A DNA stretch of 64,000 bases from Hofstenia miamia (taxonomy: Eukaryota > Xenacoelomorpha > Acoela > Hofsteniidae), in NCBI GenBank assembly GCA_900660155.1, contig CABFPE010000217.1, positions 1,007,081-1,071,080 on the forward strand, in the 5' to 3' direction. Within the stretch, counting starts at the first letter, position 1. Each line of letters begins with the position of its first letter. Below the pieces are notes generated by a model. The model searched no databases. It worked only from the letters and a program-made list of their open reading frames with translations, and was not told where the DNA came from. Below, in pieces: positions 37,166 through 50,304 of the stretch. The position numbers and the translations under genes were made by a program.

Positions 37166-37431
37166 AGATCTATCCTTAGAGGGGCTAAAATTGAATTCTG
37201 GGCATATAAGTAAAAATCCACCACATTATTATATTCAAAATGGTCAAAGATTATGATACGACATAAATTCTGAAAATTTATGCAAATGAGCTTCCAAGAT
37301 GGCCGCCATTATGCTAAAAATAGAACAAAACTTCAAAACACATTTACTCAAATATTAATGCTTGGATTGACTTGAAACTTCACAACTGTAATGAAGACAT
37401 ATATCTTTAGGTCTTGTACTATTATCTTTTN
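37166..37431. other. spacer between LINE copies
   Basis: No gene. It ends at a single N (37431) that abuts a long hairpin. Confidence 0.5.
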
Positions 37432-37577
37432 ATCCAATGTCGTTTGACGCCCTGGACTTGAGATTTAAGTCTTTGATATTGAGCCATGGCTGAAAGTGTG
37501 ATTTTCAGCTTATTTTCAGCCACAGCTCAATATCGAAAACTTAAATCTCAAGTCCAGGGCGTCAAACGACATTGGAT
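37432..37577. repeat. 146-bp near-perfect hairpin
   Basis: The left arm from 37432 (ATCCAATGTCGTTTGACGCC...) is the reverse complement of the right arm ending at 37577 (...GGCGTCAAACGACATTGGAT). The arms are about 65 bases with only a handful of mismatches, and the loop is about 12-15 bases. The single N directly before it may mark a mis-joined contig end. Confidence 0.9.
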
Positions 37578-37740
37578 TTCAAAAATATTTCAGCACAAAT
37601 GTTTTTTCACTAAAATGCAAATTTGTGCCAAGTTATAGCAAAATCAGAGAACGTTGGGTTTTTTTGGGACACCCTAATAATTATGTTTAGTTAATTAAAG
37701 TCAATGGAACTAAGTGAAAGCTAAAGTAGTGTTAAGTTGG
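37578..37740. other. spacer
   Basis: AT-rich; nothing recognised. Confidence 0.4.
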
Positions 37741-37830
37741 TAAATCCCTACCTGGAAGTACACAGCTAATGTTATAAAGTAACACAGGAGAAACAGTGAC
37801 AATGCCTGGTGGAGGATGTTACATCTATTG
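37741..37830. repeat. inverted second copy of the 33926 repeat end
   Basis: On the minus strand this reads ATGTAACATCCTCCACCAGG, then GTCACTGTTTCTCC and TGTTACTTTATAACATTAGC, matching 33928-34010 with scattered differences. It sits exactly at the truncated 3' side of LINE copy B. Confidence 0.7.
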
Positions 37831-40800
37831 CAAAGTTGAAAAGCATGCATGACAGTGGGCATCCCTGTCTGACACCCCTCCATACATGCACTGCTGGAGA
37901 CAGAAAACCATTGATTAATAAGTAAGATTTATTGTCTGAATATAATGCATGTATTAGATTTAAAATGATTTCAGGTAATCCAAGTTTTTCCAATGTATTA
38001 AACAAATAGTTGTGATCAATTGAATCATAAGCTTTATTAAAATCAATATTAAGTATTCCCATATCAATGTTGTTCATTCTACATATATCTATAATGCATT
38101 GAATTGTTGAGATATTTAGGGATGAGTTTCTCACTTTTATAAAGCCAGTTTGGATTGAGTGGATATATTTCTGTCCCAGTGGTCCTAGTCTATGATTCAG
38201 AATATGTGATAAAATCTTTAGATCCACCAGGACTTTGGATGTTTTAAATCTTTTAATTTCGGTAATAGTCTTATAATTGCGTAGAAATCCACTTTGTGTG
38301 ATTCGGTGGTGTCCTTGTATTGATTCTTAATTCTAATAATAAATAGTACTAGGCCAGTACTATCAATAAATGTCACTTTCTCATAAGGTGAGTTTTCTGC
38401 ATATTTATCCCTGGTGAATTCTTAGATCTATTAATAGCTTGATAAATTTCGTCAATGGATATATCTTGATTCAAATTGTTTCTATCATCTAATGAAATTT
38501 GCGGATATATTAAATCGTTGATACCAATGTGAGTGTCAGATTTTTTGTATAGATGTTTGTAAAAATCAGTGAAAATGTTTATATCATCTTGATTGTCTGA
38601 AAATTATTATTGTCTAATTGAACGCGCTCAATATTTAACTTATACATTGACTTCTTAACATAATTTTTGATGTCCTTAGTCCTGCCTTCATTGACCTCAT
38701 GCTCAATGTTATTTGATATATTCCAATTCGTCCTGGGACTTTTGATTTTGAATATTTTGCAATTTTGATTCGTAAAATTCCTTAAGTTCGTGTTAATTAT
38801 ACATGTCTTGGAACAGAAAGCTTAATTGTTTTTTGTAGTATCTGGCCTTATAAAAGCAATTTGATTCAATGGTTTTCTGCTTAACTTGCAAGAAGTTATT
38901 GACCCTTCATTCATAATTATCCACTTAGTTTGGATATTTGAAATTTCTGCATGATCAAAAGAAGAGGAAATTATGTTTAGAATTTCGTCATAATTATTAT
39001 TAAGTAGACTAGACTTCATTCCCCATACACCTGGTCCCTTTGAATTATCCGTAAAAAACGATGTAAGTAATGGTTTATGCTCGGAAAATTTAATAGCTAC
39101 TACTTTTGATTCGGCGATATTAAGATCTTGAGTAGCAGAACAGTGATCTATGCGAGAGGGATACATGTTAGTAATATTAAAAGGTGAGTAATTTTCAAAA
39201 AAAGCAGCTGTGTCAATTAAGTTAAAATTATGTAATAAGTTATTATTTAAATAGTTGTACCTAGGTAGGGTTAGATTTGATTGTGATAGGGAATTTTCGA
39301 CGTCATTTGGTAGGTAAAGCAATTTGTGTCTCCTGCACTTAGCAACGACTTGAAGTTAAGGTTGGATAGGGAGGACTTCGAAAAATCAAAGGTATATTTA
39401 TATTCATCTTTACCTATGTAATAGTTAATTAAGATCATATCATTTCATTTTTGGTAGAATATTTGTGCTGAAGGGGCATTCATATTTCAGAATTAGCTTA
39501 GGGCTGTTACTGTTGCACAGCTTAAGAAGCCCTCCCTTTCTTGCTGTTGTTTTTCAGTTATGTGGGGTTAAAGACCTTTTCTTCCTAAGTAGTTTTTAAT
39601 TTCAGGTGTTAAATCCGAAATTTTTGTTTCTTGCAAAAAGATATAATCAGGGTTATGAGTTTTAAGAGCTTCAACTATATTAATAAGTTTAGTAGGGCAA
39701 GCAATACCATTTACATTATAGTTTATTATTTTTAACATACTTACACAAAGGGTAAGGGTGAGGAGAACCTGTTTTGGCATGAGGAAAAGGGGCTTAGGTT
39801 GAGGAGACAAGGTTGCTAAGTGTAGAAGGCGTAATTATTGGTGGAATACTACTTTCAAGGGCTTGACAAGCTTTGGATAAAATAGGGCTAGATGGTGCTT
39901 GCAACTTACGTGGAGAAGCTGGCAGGGGCGACGTGTTCTTTCTCTTCAATGGGGATGAGTGCCTCCACTGGCATGACGAAAGTGAGTTCTCTGAGTCATA
40001 GTAGGAGGCAGTGAAGTTGTTTTTAGAGGCTTCACGGGAGTCTGTGGTTGAACTTCCACCACTTCTTGCAATTCTTCTGTTGTCTCAGGTTGTTGCAGTT
40101 CTAGTTGTTGGCATTGTTGTTTCCGTTCTTCAAATTTCCGTGTGATTGCAGGACAATCACAGATCACCATGAGCTCATCTACGACGTGGAAACCTCCACT
40201 AATTTTAGTAAGTTCCCTCCAGGAGTAGAGGCAGCATTGCTCCGTCCAGTTGCTTACTTTCTCTGTGACTGTAAACTGTAGGGAGTTGAAGTTGTTCCTG
40301 TATTATATGGACTCAATCTTAGAGAACTCACTTAAGCCAGATCTGCACTGCAAGAGAGCAAACTGGTCCCCTGTCCTCCACTTTGGCAGGAAAGTTCAGC
40401 ATGTTAATCCGAAACGATTTTGGGAATTCATTGCGTCCAACCAAAGGAACATGCTTTCGCTCACATTCCGTTGGAATCAAGCTCTTTCCGGTGATTTGAA
40501 TAGGGCTCTCAAAGGGTACTGTCAAGTCATCTGCGATGGCAGGAGTTCCATTGACCTGGAGAGCTCGAAGCAAACGATCAGATCTTCGTGGGGTGACGAC
40601 TGTTCGGGAGATTTGTAGTTCTTGCACACTGTTAGGATTGACAGACTTAAGAAGCGAGACGATTTTGTTGCTGAGTTAAGTGTAGCAATGGCGGAAGAAG
40701 GTTTTTCTGTCAGCACTAGGTGGTGGAGCTTGCAGGATGAATGTAGCAGTAAGGTTGCTGAACCTTTTCTCATTGAAAGAGAGGTTTTCCAGGTTGGCAG

Positions 40801-41200
40801 GAGCTTGAATTACGTTGTCCGAGGTGATGTATGCAGCAGAAGGGCTCTGGGTAAGGGTTGCGGAGTAAGAAACTATCATGGTAAAAAGAAAAAAGGATGT
40901 GCCGCAAAATCATACAAAACAAATGAAAAACAAAAACTTACGTTTAATGGTGGATGGGGTCGAATGAACTGCGGGAGGGAATGGATCTTCAGGATGAAGC
41001 AGGAGGGAGGTGGGGTGAAAAAAGAGCAAAGGACAGGAGAACTTGAAGGGAAAATAAAAGAAATAACTTTAGATGACAGGAAGAAAAACAAGATAGGAAA
41101 ATAACGCAAAGTGAAACAAAAGCAATAAATAAGCGAAAAGCTGTGACCAAGAGACGGGTAACAAGTACACGCCAAAAGCCAGCAATTGCATCCAGGTTGC
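37831..41200 (-). mobile_element. Tx1/L1-like LINE copy B (5' UTR, ORF1, endonuclease, partial RT)
   Basis: A longer minus-strand copy of the same LINE family as copy A. ORF1-like coding covers about 40880 down to 39946. ORF2 begins near 39740 with the apurinic-type endonuclease (LKIINYNVNGIACPTKL, YIFLQETKISDL). It continues at 38822-39322 (SRIDHCSATQDLNIAESKVV, then GPGVWGMKSSLL) and ends in RT (38227-37845: HILNHRLGPLGQKYIHSIQT, FNKAYDSIDHNYLFNTLEKL, GVRQGCPLSCMLFNFAID). The usual SDH endonuclease motif reads SEH. The copy stops just after the GCPLS box, so the catalytic FADD box is missing, and frame breaks are numerous. The RT part parallels copy A closely. Confidence 0.85.
39946..40879 (-). 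pseudogene. LINE ORF1-like protein, decayed
   Basis: Minus-strand coding remnant upstream of the LINE endonuclease, spread over several frames: a start-like MIVSYSATLTQSPSAAYITS at 40879, a central SRTVVTPRRSDRLLRALQVN segment, and a Gln/Glu-rich C-terminal part (QQCQQLELQQPETTEELQEV). By position it is the ORF1 RNA-binding protein of a Tx1/L1-type LINE. No intact frame remains, and I cannot see a clear zinc knuckle. Confidence 0.6.
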
Positions 41201-41430
41201 GAAATTTCCTATATTGCTATGCCAATTAACAACAAGAGTGATCAATGCAACAAATTAATTAGGGTAAGCAACACTTCGGAATCACGCGTTAAACACCAAG
41301 CATTGAGAATGGTCTATGAGTCACAAACCAATAAACTGTAACTGGTGATTGCAATTGAGTGTCAATTGCATCTTTGCATGGTTCGGCGCCGGGCTGTGGC
41401 TCTGTGATCAGCTGCTATCGATCTAAAATA

Positions 41431-42129
41431 GTCTGGCTGAATTAGCTGAAAAATAAGCTCAACCTAGAATTAAATTGCACATAAACATATTTAGTAACAT
41501 TGAAAAGCAAATTTTCCGTAGAATAACATACTTAAAGCCTCACACATAGGTCTTTGGGCAAAAAAATATGTGAGCTAACATAGACGCGAAAGAAATGCTA
41601 AAAAAAATAAGCTCAAAATAAGATTTTTATTTTCAATAATATACCTTTTAAATAATTTATCCTAAACAAGTTGATGTAGAACCTTGTGAAAAAGAGCTAC
41701 TCTTTAAGGTTAATTAATTAACATATGCTTTTGGGTAGTCACCAGAACTAATATCACGTAATAATTGACATGAGTAAATTTAAACAACAGCCAACGATTT
41801 TTATATGAAAGTAGGTATAGATTTGGCAATATTTTTGTACAAATACCACTGCTTTTCAGAAATATTTCAAAAAAAATTCCCCAACGACCTATGTGTGAGG
41901 CNNNNNNNNNNNNNNNNNNNNNNNNNNNNNNNNNNNNNNNNNNNNNNNNNNNNNNNNNNNNNNNNNNNNNNNNNNNNNNNNNNNNNNNNNNNNNNNNNNN
42001 NNNAAAAATTCCCCAACGACCTATGTGTGAGGCTTTAAGTATGTTATTCTACAGAAAATTTGCTTTTCAATGGTACCAAATATGTTTATGTGTCATTTAA
42101 TTCTAGGTCAAATGCTAATTCAGCCAGAC
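41431..42129. mobile_element. MITE with about 120-bp inverted termini and TA target duplication
   Basis: The left end GTCTGGCTGAATTAGC is mirrored by the right end GCTAATTCAGCCAGAC, and similarity of the inverted ends extends inward for about 120 bases. TA flanks both ends (41429-41430 and 42130-42131), the target preference of Tc1/mariner-type and some other DNA transposons. No transposase is seen. The interior contains an N gap flanked by a repeated segment, so the true length is shorter than shown. Confidence 0.85.
41902..42003. other. assembly gap, 102 N, flanked by duplicated 30-mer
   Basis: The same roughly 30 bases (AAATTCCCCAACGACCTATG plus GTGTGAGGC) stand on both sides of the N run, which suggests that two overlapping contig ends were not merged. 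Confidence 0.95.
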
Positions 42130-42131
42130 TA

Positions 42132-42507
42132 AAAGAATTCGGTAAATTGATAGATTGTAAAGAGTGTTATAACTACGCATTAAAGAATGGAGGAAATCAA
42201 TAGGCAGGAATTTGTTGGAGTCTAACCCACTGTAAATTGACACTATAAGCCATAACCATTATTCAGTTCGGAGCAGATTCTACACACAGTTTAACCTGCC
42301 GGATTTACACTTGAAAATTTAAGAAGCTTCATAAAATAAAGAAAGGTTGAACCCTTGTATTTTTCTAAAATTGGAAGGGACACAGAAAATGAACTTAAAT
42401 GATTTTCGGTTCAAGAACATTCAAACGCAAATGTCAGTTGAAAAGTTGTACATATGATACTAGAAAAGTAATTTTTGGCTTCAGTGGAAAATATGCGTTA
42501 TGTAATG

Positions 42508-42539
<32 letters not shown>

Positions 42540-43479
42540 GCTTCTTTTTTCTGTTTTGAACTGCTAAAAATGGAGGCAAATGTATTGCCATCATAATAAT
42601 GAATATCAATCAAATACTGTATGATAATAATTTTTATCTGATCATAATTATTAAATTTAAACTGATCTTGACCCAAATATTTTTGAAGATGCAATTATTT
42701 ACAAGTATTTGTATTTCCAATAAAATATATTTACTCTGTATTTCCCTGAGATCTAGATTGAAAATAAAGTAGTCTTGTGCTACCTACATAGGTAGACAAC
42801 AAGAGACCATCTAGCTCTGAAGTCATTAACTCTATTATCTCATTGAGTATACAAAATTTAGCTATCATTATGGCACCTAGATATAAAAAAATCGATGAAG
42901 ATATTGGCAACAGATTTGAGTGTATCTGCATTCCTGTCTATACTAATTAGGCAAATGAACCCAATGGTCTCATATTCCCTGCACTTACCTTACATGTTTT
43001 TTATGTGATCATTATTTTTTCTGCTTCAAGGGATATGATGAAACAATCTGCATCAATGTTTCCTTGTATGTAATCTGTTTACTCTCTAGGACAGAGAGTC
43101 ACGTCCCAGCATTTGAAGAATTAGACAGTAAGAATATCTCATCAACTTTAGCCCATGATGTAAAATTAGAACCACAAAATTGGAACATCATAAACTCCAA
43201 TGTGATGAAGTAGTGGAAGGGTATATACTGATCCAAAATTATAAAGGGGCAAACACATGACATTTGTTGATAAATTTCAATGTATGTACCATAGCTGAGG
43301 GTAGTACCCATACTATTATCATTAGTAATTATCCCTAAAATATATTATGCTGAAAAAGGGAAAAGTAATTATTGCTGCCACTTCAATAGTTAGGAGGAAC
43401 ACTAACTGTAATGTGTGTCTGTTAACAAAAGTTGATCATATGAAAACCAAGCAAATGGAAGGAACACCACCAATTCTTG
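42132..43479. other. unassigned sequence with (AT)n at 42512-42539
   Basis: No gene recognised. CpG frequency falls sharply from about 42.9 kb onward. A segment at about 43180-43380 resembles 45250-45360, an old dispersed or terminal repeat. Confidence 0.5.
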
Positions 43480-46400
43480 GACAAAACTATGTATAACAAC
43501 TTTCAACCATGTCAACTAGAGCAATTTAAAAGTGTGTCAGATGAGAACCAACAAATATTTCATTACAGATCCATAATCATAGGGAAAGCAACTGGGGAAA
43601 TGCATAGTGTTCAGATGTTGTCTGATAAGCTAATATGATTGCCTGTCAAAAGTGTCAATGAAAATCAAAGAGTACATTATGAGAACACCCTACAAGATCT
43701 AATGTGTTATCAAATTATCCAACTTAGTAAGGCTCATATGTGGCCCCACTGTATTTGTTCAACAAGAGAGTAAATTTAGGTTGTGTATGACTCACACCCT
43801 TGAATTGAGAATAGGCTTTATGAAGCAAATGAATTTAAATATTTTTCGTGTCTGGATTTATGTAAAGCCTAATTGCAAGTTCCAATAAATCTTTTAGATG
43901 TGGAAAAAACGGGGTTCATTATGCCTCATGGCCTTTTTGAGTGATGATATACGCAATACCTCAGCCACATTTCAGCTTTACATAATGAAAGTGTTGAGAA
44001 ATGGGAAAAACAGCACTAGAGTCAGGTGTGACTGCAAATATTTACAATGTATTAATAGAAATCACATTATTGAAGAACATCTAGATAAGTTGTAAGAACT
44101 TTGAGTGTCCTAAACTTAGCAGGATTAAAAGATAATGAAAACAATTGCAGTTTGCTTAAAACTTAAGTAATATCTTTGGGAAGAGTGATTAGACAGGTGC
44201 CTATTACAATTAAAAATAATGTGAAAAACCTTATTGATAAAATCAAGGCATGAAAACTAAGAAGGATATCCAGCAGATTATGGGATTTCTACAGATTTTT
44301 TATTCCAAATCTTGCAGGAAAGACAAGACTTATATGAAAATTACTCAGGAGAACATCACATTTGAGTATACTATGTACCATGAGGACGAATTTTTAGTAA
44401 TAAGAAAAGATCTGAAGAAAGTACCATCATTATAATTATAATCTGCTGTTTATAGTTGACTGCTATGCTAGTATGTAGCAATAGGTACAACAATTAGCCA
44501 GATCAATAATGGGAAAGAATACACAATACAATTTTTAGCCATATTGTGGCATAACTGCATCAATTATCTATTTTAATTTTGACATTGATGAATTTAGTAT
44601 TTTTGTAAACTGTGCAATTTTAGCTTCATTATTTCTGTTAAATTATTACACAGTATTTTTGTTAGCTTAAAACGTTATTGTACAGAACCTGTTCTATTTA
44701 CTCATGTTAGCAACAGTGTACTATTGTTTGATTCCTTCACCAGTTTTGTTTGTATAAATATGTGTAATTTATTCAATTTTGGATTGGCAGTTATTCTCAG
44801 TAAATCCTTTTTTACTTTATTATCTTGACTTTACCTTTATTAAATGTGTTTCTAATTTTTCAACTGCATTGTTAAAGGACATCCATTAACCAACAAGCTG
44901 GTTAATGGCCATCTCTTAACTAGGTTAGCTATATGGTTAGGGCATTATACTGCTATTCATCCATAATGAAATTTATTATTATTGCTTTCACCTAAATTGT
45001 ACAAGATGAGAAATGCACTGAGCTTAGGTTATTTTATTAAGCACTTAGGTTCATGACTTGCACCCAAGAGTTCTTGTTTCTTAATTAAATTAGGGCTCTA
45101 GTTTTATATGACCCTTCTAAAAGGTTATCTGAACCAAGTTGGCTGAGTGTGGCCACTCTTCCCCAAAATGATCTCCTGTTTTACTTTTAACTTTAATTAG
45201 GATAGGGTATAGTAGCCAGAGGAGTTAGTTAATTTTGTAGCATCAGTCAATCCACACATCAACTCAAAACCCTCAATAAGATAGAATAGTAGGAACACAT
45301 GCTGATTTCTCAGCAATGCCACAATATATTATGCCAAAGCAAGATTAATTATTGTAGAGTCACTCTGGGCCCTTTTTTGAACTTATTATTTTTTGGCACT
45401 CTGAAATGGTGTTATGTCTTTTTGACATTTTGATTCTTTTATTCACCACTACCTCATTTGTATCAATTTCTTTTAAACAATTTGGAATTTCAAGTGTAGT
45501 TAATTTGATAGTGTTAGTATTTGTCCCCTTGATTTGAATTATGTGTGATTGCTCATTTTAACTTTGTGAGGGAAACTGTGCATTGAAATTGTAAACAAGT
45601 CAGGTAATAAGTTACAGATTTTTGTAATAAATATCTGAGTCAATGTAGTGAAGCACACAATAAATTCAGCTTCCTTCTACTGCATTTGGTCTTTACAATT
45701 ATTTATCTATTAACCCCCTTTAGATTCTTTGATTAAAGATTTGGTAATGATAACTGTTGTTTAAGATCCAGTGACAATTCAGGAGGAAACTGCACTGGGG
45801 CAACAAATAGCTCTTTAACAGTGACAGAGAACTCTGAGATAATTTGTTTATTGAGCTAGAAATTAATACTTGAGACACACAATTAGCACCTTGGTGAGTA
45901 AGGATGGCTTCCAAGATTTGGCTTCAGCATGATGCCATGTGAATTGGTCATTGCTGGAGTTCTTTTTGGAATGGAATTTATTTATTTGTTAGGAAAAATC
46001 AGTGAACCACCAATGTAACTTTTCTGTTGGAATGTGAGTCACTCTCTGCTATGGTAGACTTTGCAACCTTTGATTTAAACTCTTGAGTTACCCAGTACTG
46101 CTAGAGTAGCCAGAGCTCTCCCATAATTCTACATTATCAGTCCATGAAATTAAAGATTTTAGTGTTTGTTGAAAGCCTTAAAAATTTTCAATATTTTTGC
46201 TAGGGAGATGCTTTATAGTAAGAACTGACAATAGTGGCTTGTTATGGCTAAAGAAATTCTTAGAAGCCTGGAGCAGTTCATGGCCTGATGGATAGAGACC
46301 AATTTTAATTTTGAGATTAAACATCGAAAAAAGACTCAGGACTCATCATATGAATGCTGACCTATGGAGAGCATTGAGTTCAAATGAGACAGATCTGAAG

Positions 46401-47430
46401 TCAAGGAGAAAGGGTTTGAATTTCTGTGAACTATGCAGTACAAGCAGTTGCCTGAAATTAATGCAGACCAACAAGATAGAGTGGTCTCACCAATCATCAT
46501 GAAGGAAGAAATTTCCAAAAAAGACATCATCCAACATCAGGAGGGAGATTCAAAATGAAAAGAGATAATAAACAGATGTATTGACCAACAGGCACAATGG
46601 AGTAATTGGTTAATTAAGTATTATTGGAAATATAACTTTCAATGGACAGGAAACAGGTTATTATATGCTGCTAATCACAATAATGGACTACTGTGTTTGA
46701 CAATTACAAACACAATCAAATTTGAAAAATACATGAGAGATGGCATATGGGAATCACACAGACAGAATAAAAGTTTGTCAACAGGTATTTGTGTACAAGT
46801 GTTCAAAGAGCTGTGGAAGCCCTAATTGATACATTTGGTTAGTCATATTCATTTCCTCAAACAAGGCCTGAATTGACTAAAATCATCACAGAGTGACCCA
46901 ACAAAATAGTTAATGCTACCTTAGAGAAATTATCCCTAGATTACCAAGGATAGGACAATGTGGGGATAGTAGATAATTTTACAAAATATTGCTACTTTAT
47001 ATCATGGAACAGTACTACAGCCAAAGTGGTTCCAGAGGCACTAATGAATGAATGGATTTTAAAATTCAGTCTCATGACCAAATTGGTTACAGATAGAAGT
47101 CCATAATTTGAGGATAATTTGTTTAAGGAATTAATGGAAAAAATGGAGGTATTGCATGTAATTACATCCACAGTAGGGGATAAATGTTAGTGATCAGTGT
47201 TAAAGATAGCCAAATTTTTTTACAATACTTCACTGCATAACACCAATTATATTGAATAATTATAATCAAGTAGCATTTGTTGTAATACAATGAAAAGTGC
47301 AGTTCAACAAGAATACCAGTATAATGAAAAAGTGCATGGTAATTCACACAAGGTTAGAGATATGGTTTATAAATATACATTCAAACCTACAAAGGATAAG
47401 AAAAAAGTGTGAAAAGTCAAATCCAAGTCA
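43480..47430 (+). mobile_element. Ty3/Gypsy-like LTR retrotransposon fossil (pol region)
   Basis: Plus-strand remnant with pieces in pol order: reverse transcriptase (about 43700-44440, including NTSATFQLYIMKVLRNG and an IQQIMGFLQIFYSKS tether-like piece), RNase H-like sequence (about 45950-46380, with VRTDNSGLLWLKKF) and an integrase core (about 46920-47160, with KLVTDRSP and KELMEKMEVLHVI). It is heavily broken, with many breaks and a long unassigned stretch between RT and RNase H. No LTR pair was confirmed. The block lacks CpG, consistent with long-term methylation decay, so it is an old insertion. Confidence 0.7.
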
Positions 47431-50300
47431 AGTGATACTTATTATATAGAGAAAAATTTGGACTAAAACAATTAATTATTTAATACATGTAATGTTGAAT
47501 ATTTTGAAAATTTAAAAAAAACTATACAAAATATCAATAGCAGGATGATAAATAACAATGCTAAGCTCAAGATAGTAGAACAGGATTGAAGTTATTATTA
47601 TGAGACACCAGAATTGGATAGTATTGAAGAAGAAGGATACAACTGTCCCTACAAGAACAATAGTAAGGGTGATTTTTCTGATAGAGCCATGAGGCCCAAG
47701 ACTAAATATGACCCAGACATCTGTTGTTTAAACTTTATAACTCTGTTTAGGAAAGAGAATCAAGATGCAGAATCAATGAAGGTGAAACAAATGATGTCAC
47801 AATAAATATCTGATGCCAGTATGAGGCAGATCAGTATAGCTGGCTTGAGCAGTTTATAAATGAGAAGGGTGAAGAGAAGGTACAAAGAGAGAGATCCCCA
47901 ACCATCAGCACTGTTGGATAGAGATGCTAAATATTGTTGGTGATTCAAAGGCTCTGCAGAAGCTGCCTATTGAGATCTGAATTTACAGTCCTCTGTGCAA
48001 AGGAGTCAGAGAATTGGCTAAGTAGTAATAGTGATATAGAGACTCAGCAAGCCTGCTAAATGAGATCTGAATTGGTTGACTCTCACACTTATAAGTGAAG
48101 AGATGAACTAAAACTGGTGATAAATATAGACATGATAAGAGTTCTTTTTAGTGTAGTACAAACTAGTGCTTTTAGTGATATCATGACCCTTTCAGTATTG
48201 TCTACCTCAAGGAGTATGTCTACTATGCAATCTGAAAGAGAGTTCCAAAGGAAAAGTAAAATGTCACATGTGGGAAATGAAACACTACATCTGTATTTTA
48301 TGACTATGTGTATAGCAAAGTACATTGTTGATAGAAACATCTCAGAAAGAATGAAGGAATTGATTAGAGTTGGTGTGGATAAAATATAAAGCAGTGTGGT
48401 ACTATGATATTTCCATTTATAATTTATTCTGAACAAAGACCTAAATGCAAATTCTTGATTTTCTATGATTTTAGCATGAAAGAAGATATGCTGAGACACT
48501 ATTGGAGGAGTACTGTGCACACATCATTCAAAGGTAGATTTAAACTACATAACTTAAATCAATTTCTAGCCAAGAATTACAAAATTTAAAAGGTTGAGTC
48601 AATAAACTTGGATTAAAGGAATCTCATGTTAGTTTATATTCTGAAATGAGATGAAATTCTTGATTTAAAGATAATGGAGAAAATTGAAATTTGTTATAAA
48701 TTGGCAAAGACAGAAAGAATATGTGTGATACTAATAATCAGAGAAATTGAAGATGTTGAAATCCTGGAAAGTTTAGAGGAACTACAGTTTATAATGTAAA
48801 ACTTTATTATATTATGAGTGAAAGTATATCACATTCTAAGAATGGCAGATAGAGAAGAATCTGTGGCTAAACTACAGCAGTATACACAGATTTGCTGTTG
48901 AATAAAAAGTTGCTGAGCTATAGATTAATGGTGGATTCATATTGCATTAGATGTAGTATTAAAGGCTCAGTCAATCAAACATATGAATCCCCACCTAAAC
49001 ATCACAAATATAACAGATGTAAAACCTTAGGTTGCTTTGTTGCAGAGCCAAGAGACATTATTGGAAGTCCATAATTGTTGGAAGGAAATCAAAATCAATT
49101 AATGAAATCTTTTAAATCAACAAATTGATTTTGTAATGTGTGTTTTTTGTACAGCAGTGTAGTCTACTTGATTAACTCTACAAGAATTAATTATTAGATT
49201 GAGAAGCAAACAAAGATGCTAGTAAATCACCATAGCTTTCTGTTCAATAAAAAGCAAAAACTAGCTGAAATAGAAAATGAGAATGTTCTTGTATTTTCAG
49301 AATAAGAGCAGTTTATGAGGAAGTAAATGGAAAACTAGAATGCTGATTACAGGAGAATAAATACAATTTTCTGACTGAATCAGTGATGACAAAGAATGAA
49401 TGTAAAGATTCTTTAGTTAAATGGAATGTGAAAGTAAATGCATTCCTGTTGTAGAATCTTGCCAATCCCAATTTCGTGATTATTCAAGAGTAACTCATTA
49501 CTTTTCACAGTATATGCAATGATTAATCTACATTAGTGTTCCTGAATGCTTAACTAACAACAACTTATTTAGTTGAAGGGTGGTAGATAGAAGACAGGGT
49601 AAAAACCTGAAGCAGCACCATGTTATTCCAGAGATCTCTTTAGCAGCAACAGCTCCAGCTTTTACTTGAACTCCGCAGCGGAAACCATTAGCTGAATCAG
49701 TGTGTGGATGGTTAACTCAGTGATTGTGTGTGTGTGCTATGACTTACTAATTTAGTGCATTGATTGTTCTTGTTATTATGATTATGTAAATATAAGGAAA
49801 TAACACAACTGCAATGCTTTAGCTGGTTATTTAGCCTTACATAAAATAGCCATACATATATAGATACACGCGCTCCCTTTTTACACATGAACAATATAAA
49901 CGGCGCGCAAGAAAGTAAAAACATATTTTGGCCAACAGTCAACTAAAATACAAAACAATAAGCAACTGGCATCCACTAATGAAATAACAAACATGTAGAG
50001 CCACATATATATAATCATAATAATATGCAAGCAATGAGTAATAGGAAAGCTACAAAAGAGAAAATCCCTATCCCTATTTTTAACCTATAAAAGCACATAA
50101 AGGAATCTACAGCTACCATCCTCACTTAATTGGAATAGCTGATTGTGAGGCTGCTACAGAATTCCTTTTAATGTATTCAGGGACCATGGTATGTTTACTC
50201 TATTGATTGAATGTTTAGCTTTACAATAAAATATTAAATAACCAGACAATAAGTAATGCTTGTTTTTGATACTAATTTCATTTCTCTTCTACTTTTAATT
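47431..50300. other. CpG-free unassigned remnant sequence
   Basis: Purine-rich, with short open frames on both strands (for example 48089-48520 minus and 48117-48389 plus) that I cannot assign. It probably continues the neighbouring fossil element or another one. A small CpG-containing patch lies at about 49670-49907. Confidence 0.45.
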
Positions 50301-50304
50301 GTGC

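Noticed and set aside
44900-45060. tRNA-like A box (TAGCTATATGGTTAGGGC) with a B-box-like GGTTCATGAC
   Set aside because: The boxes are about 110 bases apart, too far for a tRNA or simple SINE head without further support.
48089-48520. 143-codon minus-strand frame as a host gene
   Set aside because: It overlaps a plus-strand frame, lies in the CpG-free remnant block and shows no family resemblance.
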